Source: Nemertoderma westbladi
Taxonomy: Eukaryota > Xenacoelomorpha > Nemertodermatida > Nemertodermatidae
Assembly (NCBI GenBank): GCA_032718475.1
Contig: JAUCBJ010001250.1
Location: 1 to 44,150 of the forward strand
Reading direction: 5' to 3'
DNA: 44,150 bases
Shown here: positions 40,629-44,150 of the stretch, piece by piece
How positions within the stretch are numbered: the first letter of the stretch is position 1
How the letters are laid out: each line of letters opens with the position of its first letter
Translations under genes and position numbers: made by a program
The notes under the pieces: generated by a model
Database searches by the model: none
What the model was told of the DNA's origin: nothing
What the model saw: the letters and a program-made list of their open reading frames with translations, nothing else

Positions 40629-42462
40629 AGTGTCAATATATATGTTTACTAATGTAATAAGTATTTATAATTGAATTTACGTAAGATGTTTATATATTCC
40701 ATTCAATAAAACAAATTATATAAATAAATATTAAAAAATATATAATTTTATCAAAGAGATCAATATAGCCTACCAGTAGTCTGCCAATAATAGGAAATTA
40801 AATATTCGCCAATATGAAGTATCCCAGAACTGTACAAGTAAACAATTTGTGTTTCTACAGTATATATATTTTTTCAGATGAAGTGCTTTTTATATCCTGT
40901 AACTATGTAAGGTGAAACCTGCACAGTTAGTATTTAGTATAATAATTCAATTTGTTTTGTTTTGGCTACATCCGAGTTTAAAATGAAAACGTGCCATATT
41001 CGTATTCCCTCCCATCTTTACAAGATTAACAGTACACAGTACACATACATATGCAGCAAAACCACAGATCCTGACTTAGGTCTACTTAAAATGGGCAAAT
41101 GTAATTCTGATAACATATATATAATAAATATATATATATTATCAGAATTACATCAATAATCATTATATTACATTATATATTATCAAAACATTAAATAAGA
41201 TTTAAAGTAAGCACATCGCCCGGTTGTCAAAATGATCAATAATATATCAATTTAGCGATAATCTGAAATAAGGTAAAGTGATACTCTACCGCGAGGCATA
41301 TTGTCAATATTAGGAAATAATAATATATTTTGAGACCTACTGTCGTGCAATACGGCTACTACTAAACCAGTAGAGAATTCCTCAACACCAGGACGTGTGA
41401 TATTTGAAACACATTTACAGCCGCAGTTTATTAGGATTGAACCACACTGGTGGTGCTAACTGACAGCAAGGAAGCCCCGGTAATTCTTGGAACATAATTT
41501 ACAAACTTTAATCCTTGAATGTTGTAAATTTATTGGGTCTGGAATATTTTTTACAATAAAACTAGTCTGACACACTTTACAGTTTCAATAGTAAAGACTG
41601 CTGCTACCTGCATACTTTGCACTAAGTAGACCTATAATGACATAATACTCTGAAATATAATAAATGTCTAACTTAATTCATATCATGTGATCAAATATCA
41701 AATGGACATCACATCAAATAAATAAACAAACAAACTAATTATTGCTCTGCATATAGAATTGACGACGTAACATTGGTAACACATTGGGCTACACTGTTCT
41801 TGAATTAATCATCAAGGTTACATAAATAAACTATAGAGAAACAAAAAAACAATACCGGTATATAAAAATTAATTTACCCTAATTTAATGGAGGGCTTACA
41901 GATTAGACTCAGACATAAATAGATAGATATACCAGACTGAAAGATAGATAGACATTCAATACAACAAACAAAAAAAACAAAATAGAAACATAACGTTCCT
42001 TTAACTCACTATTGTTATCTTTACTTTTTAATCTTAAATAATTTATTGCTAAAGTTGATAAACATAAAATCCGAACAATATAAAATATTGGCATAAAATA
42101 ATTTTACGGCCAATAAATCAAGTAATTAATCGTGTGTGAGACCTATTGTGGCGTAAGATATATGGCAAATCAAGAATACATAATTAATTTCGTATTTATA
42201 AAATCCAGAGTGTATTAAAAGAATAATAATTGTTACTGGATATCAGCGACTTATAGGCGTGAACTTTATATCTGTAAATAGTATGTCAAGTATAATACAA
42301 CAGATTAATAGTGTACCTTTGTTACCCTACAACGCATATCAATTAAAAATTCAATGAACAGCAAATAATAAATGCGATAACAATCACATACTCTTCCCTT
42401 TACTCAGCAGCTTTATTCTATAATAATGTTATGAAACCTGGAATGAAAACGTTATATAATCT
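40629..42462. other. AT-rich upstream flank of KANK
   Basis: This should hold the KANK 5' UTR and promoter, but I see no clear promoter element. A splice-acceptor-like TTATTACATTAG lies on the minus strand 23 bp before the ATG. 41100-41113 and 41139-41152 are 14-bp perfect inverted arms (TGTAATTCTGATAA) around an AT loop. Open frames here are small and domain-free. Confidence 0.5.
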
Positions 42463-42665
42463 AAACAGCTCAACTCCAATTAATTTAATATAAAATATAA
42501 ACAGCTCAACTCCAATTAATTTAATATAAAATATAAACAGCTCAACTCCAATTAATTTAATATAAAATCTAAACAGCTCAACTCCAATTAATTTAATATA
42601 AAATATAAACAGCTCAACTCCAATTAATTTAATATAAAATCTAAACAGCTCAACTCCAATTAATT
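42463..42665. repeat. 36-bp minisatellite, ~5.6 copies
   Basis: Copies start at 42463, 42499, 42535, 42571, 42607 and 42643. The unit begins AAACAGCTCAACTCCAATTA, followed by ATTTAATATAAAATAT or ATTTAATATAAAATCT; these two forms alternate in the later copies. Non-coding. Confidence 0.95.
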
Positions 42666-44150
42666 AATTAATAAAATCCTAAAAATTTCAGACTAATAAT
42701 ATACGAAATCCGATGAATAGGTAATTTAATGTATTTTTTTATTATTATCTTCTTATTTAATTGTCGGAGAGAAAGATAAGTTTTAATCTAATGTGATGGC
42801 GCAAAATAAAAGAACTTAAAAAGCGTGGGACCGTAACAGTCAGTATAGCAAGTAATACTAATCTCGTTCTACAATAAAAGCTATCATATTGAATCCATAA
42901 ACTGGAAATATTCCAATCACAATAGATCCTAATTGTAAGGCGGTATGTACAAAGAAAAACAATATAGTCCATTGTAAAATAGTTACCCATTGATAACAAA
43001 TACTAGGAATCTACTTAATTGACAATGTCCTCATATCCTATTGGATAGCATTTAGGAATAGCAATTCAATTTGATATGAAGTGTTTGCCCTCAATATTAA
43101 ATAGCAATAAACTTTAGCGCCAAGAATGAAATACACTTTTTGTCTGCCACGGGGGGTCTAGTAGTGACAATAGATTCTCAGCGGGCAGCCAATCAATGTG
43201 CGGTGTGTTGGCCCCCATCACAATGTCATGACCTACGCGGCAGAGCTACAATACATAATAATTATAGGTCGGGAGGTTGCTATTGGTGATTACTAAAGAG
43301 CACGGCACCGTTGTAGCGGTTACATCACCTTATAACGGCCCGTTCAATAGTAAATGCGAATTGGTAATTCTTCGCGAAAAGGCCCTACTTAGATTTACAG
43401 CACTACACTTCTACGAACTAATTATACAATAGAATGAATACTTTCGATGGCCTATACCAAGCCATCCTCATCCCGTATTAATCCCGACAAAATGTATATA
43501 ATCGCTCGGAATGAATATACTTCAAAAAAATGAATACAAAAAAGCCAGGATTAATATATATATATAGTAAACGTAATGCATAAAGAAAACCACTCTAAAG
43601 TTTCGTTGAATAATAAATAATACCGGTATATAATGTTCGAATTGATAATGAGAATATGAATAGTAAGAAAGGTAACACGGATGTCAAATTAGAAGAACGG
43701 AAGAGAAAGCAGGTGATAATACAACGGGTAAACTGGGGCAGGTGCGGGGTTGATAATAATGTCGGTTGTCTGGGCTGGGCTGGGGATGGAACTGGGGCGA
43801 GGAATGAACCTTTGTGCGAGGTGGCACAGACCTCATAGGTGCCGGAAGTCACGCAAGACGTTCAAGGGGTTCGATCATATCAAAATCGAATTATCGTTGA
43901 GGTTGATTTGCATCACTTGACTTGGCATGGAAAACAAGCTTGGCTCCGACCAACTTCCATGCCGCCTTGCTTCATATTATCATGCTTCGCATTCGTATTG
44001 ATTCGTATTAATTCCTTAATACTATAATACCAAATTAATTAATGCATGGTTTCAGAGGGAGTGCGGGGGGGGGGGTTACCACTCACCTGGAAAACCTGGA
44101 ATAGTCAGGGAGTTTCAATTTTTTTTGAAATATCAGGGAATTCTAGTAAA
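42666..44150. other. Intergenic region with a GC-richer island
   Basis: No gene recognised. 43140-43340 is less AT-rich and has CCAAT (43190) and its inverse ATTGG (43283), compatible with a promoter, perhaps of KANK 5' exons or of a gene outside the window. A poly-G run (about 44066-44076) is followed by CACCTGGAAAACCTGGAATA and TCAGGG-type dispersed repeat sequence to the window edge. Confidence 0.45.

Noticed and set aside
40962-41159. 65-codon ORF upstream of KANK
   Set aside because: AT-rich, no domain, and it runs through an AT hairpin.
43595-43852. Overlapping ORFs on both strands near 43.7 kb
   Set aside because: Short, no domain, no conserved motif; consistent with chance in less AT-rich DNA.

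Overview
This is animal (metazoan) nuclear DNA, most likely from a marine invertebrate. It is AT-rich and gene-poor, and full of satellites and of fragments of many transposon classes (Penelope-like, LINE, SINE, Gypsy/LTR, MULE, small TIR elements). It carries recognisable animal genes: KANK and two Cu/Zn superoxide dismutases. The short palindromes ACCGGT and AGGCCT recur through the non-coding DNA. I cannot name the species from sequence alone.

Layout. 1-3.4 kb: non-coding, with two old tandem dimers. 3.4-4.8 kb: a 5'-truncated Penelope-like element (GIY-YIG end), then two identical 86-bp repeats separated only by an A-rich tract. 5.66-6.12 kb (-): an intronless Cu/Zn SOD with all metal ligands but neither disulfide cysteine. 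6.87-12.34 kb: a 5.5-kb array of a 20-bp satellite. 14.2-14.7 kb (-): a second intronless Cu/Zn SOD with canonical residues. 14.8-15.5 kb: a TIR element with an internal triplication. 15.76-24.15 kb: decayed LINE copies on the minus strand, one of them split exactly at its FADD catalytic box by a 5,038-bp Gypsy-type LTR retrotransposon (identical LTRs, 5-bp target duplication). That Gypsy copy has three lesions in an otherwise continuous gag-pol frame. 25.4-33.1 kb: a mosaic bounded by inverted arrays of a ~17-bp GGGGCGATAA-type repeat, holding a broken MULE transposase, a convergent Cys-rich ORF, two SINE copies (one split by a LINE tail), a TIR element and a nested MITE. 33.25-34.82 kb: a 44-bp minisatellite. 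35.84-35.91 kb: a near-perfect hairpin. 36.76-40.63 kb (-): KANK in one 1,288-codon ORF. 40.6-44.15 kb: AT-rich DNA with a 36-bp minisatellite.

Only three ORFs look like host genes: the two SODs (cytosolic superoxide removal) and KANK (talin-binding cortical adaptor). They are unrelated in function and only happen to be neighbours. Most of the structure records layered transposition and repeat expansion. I see no operon, CRISPR array or other prokaryotic system. The observations I rate highest are the disulfide-less SOD paralog, the Gypsy insertion into a LINE catalytic motif, and the repeat/poly(A)/repeat structure at 4.6 kb.
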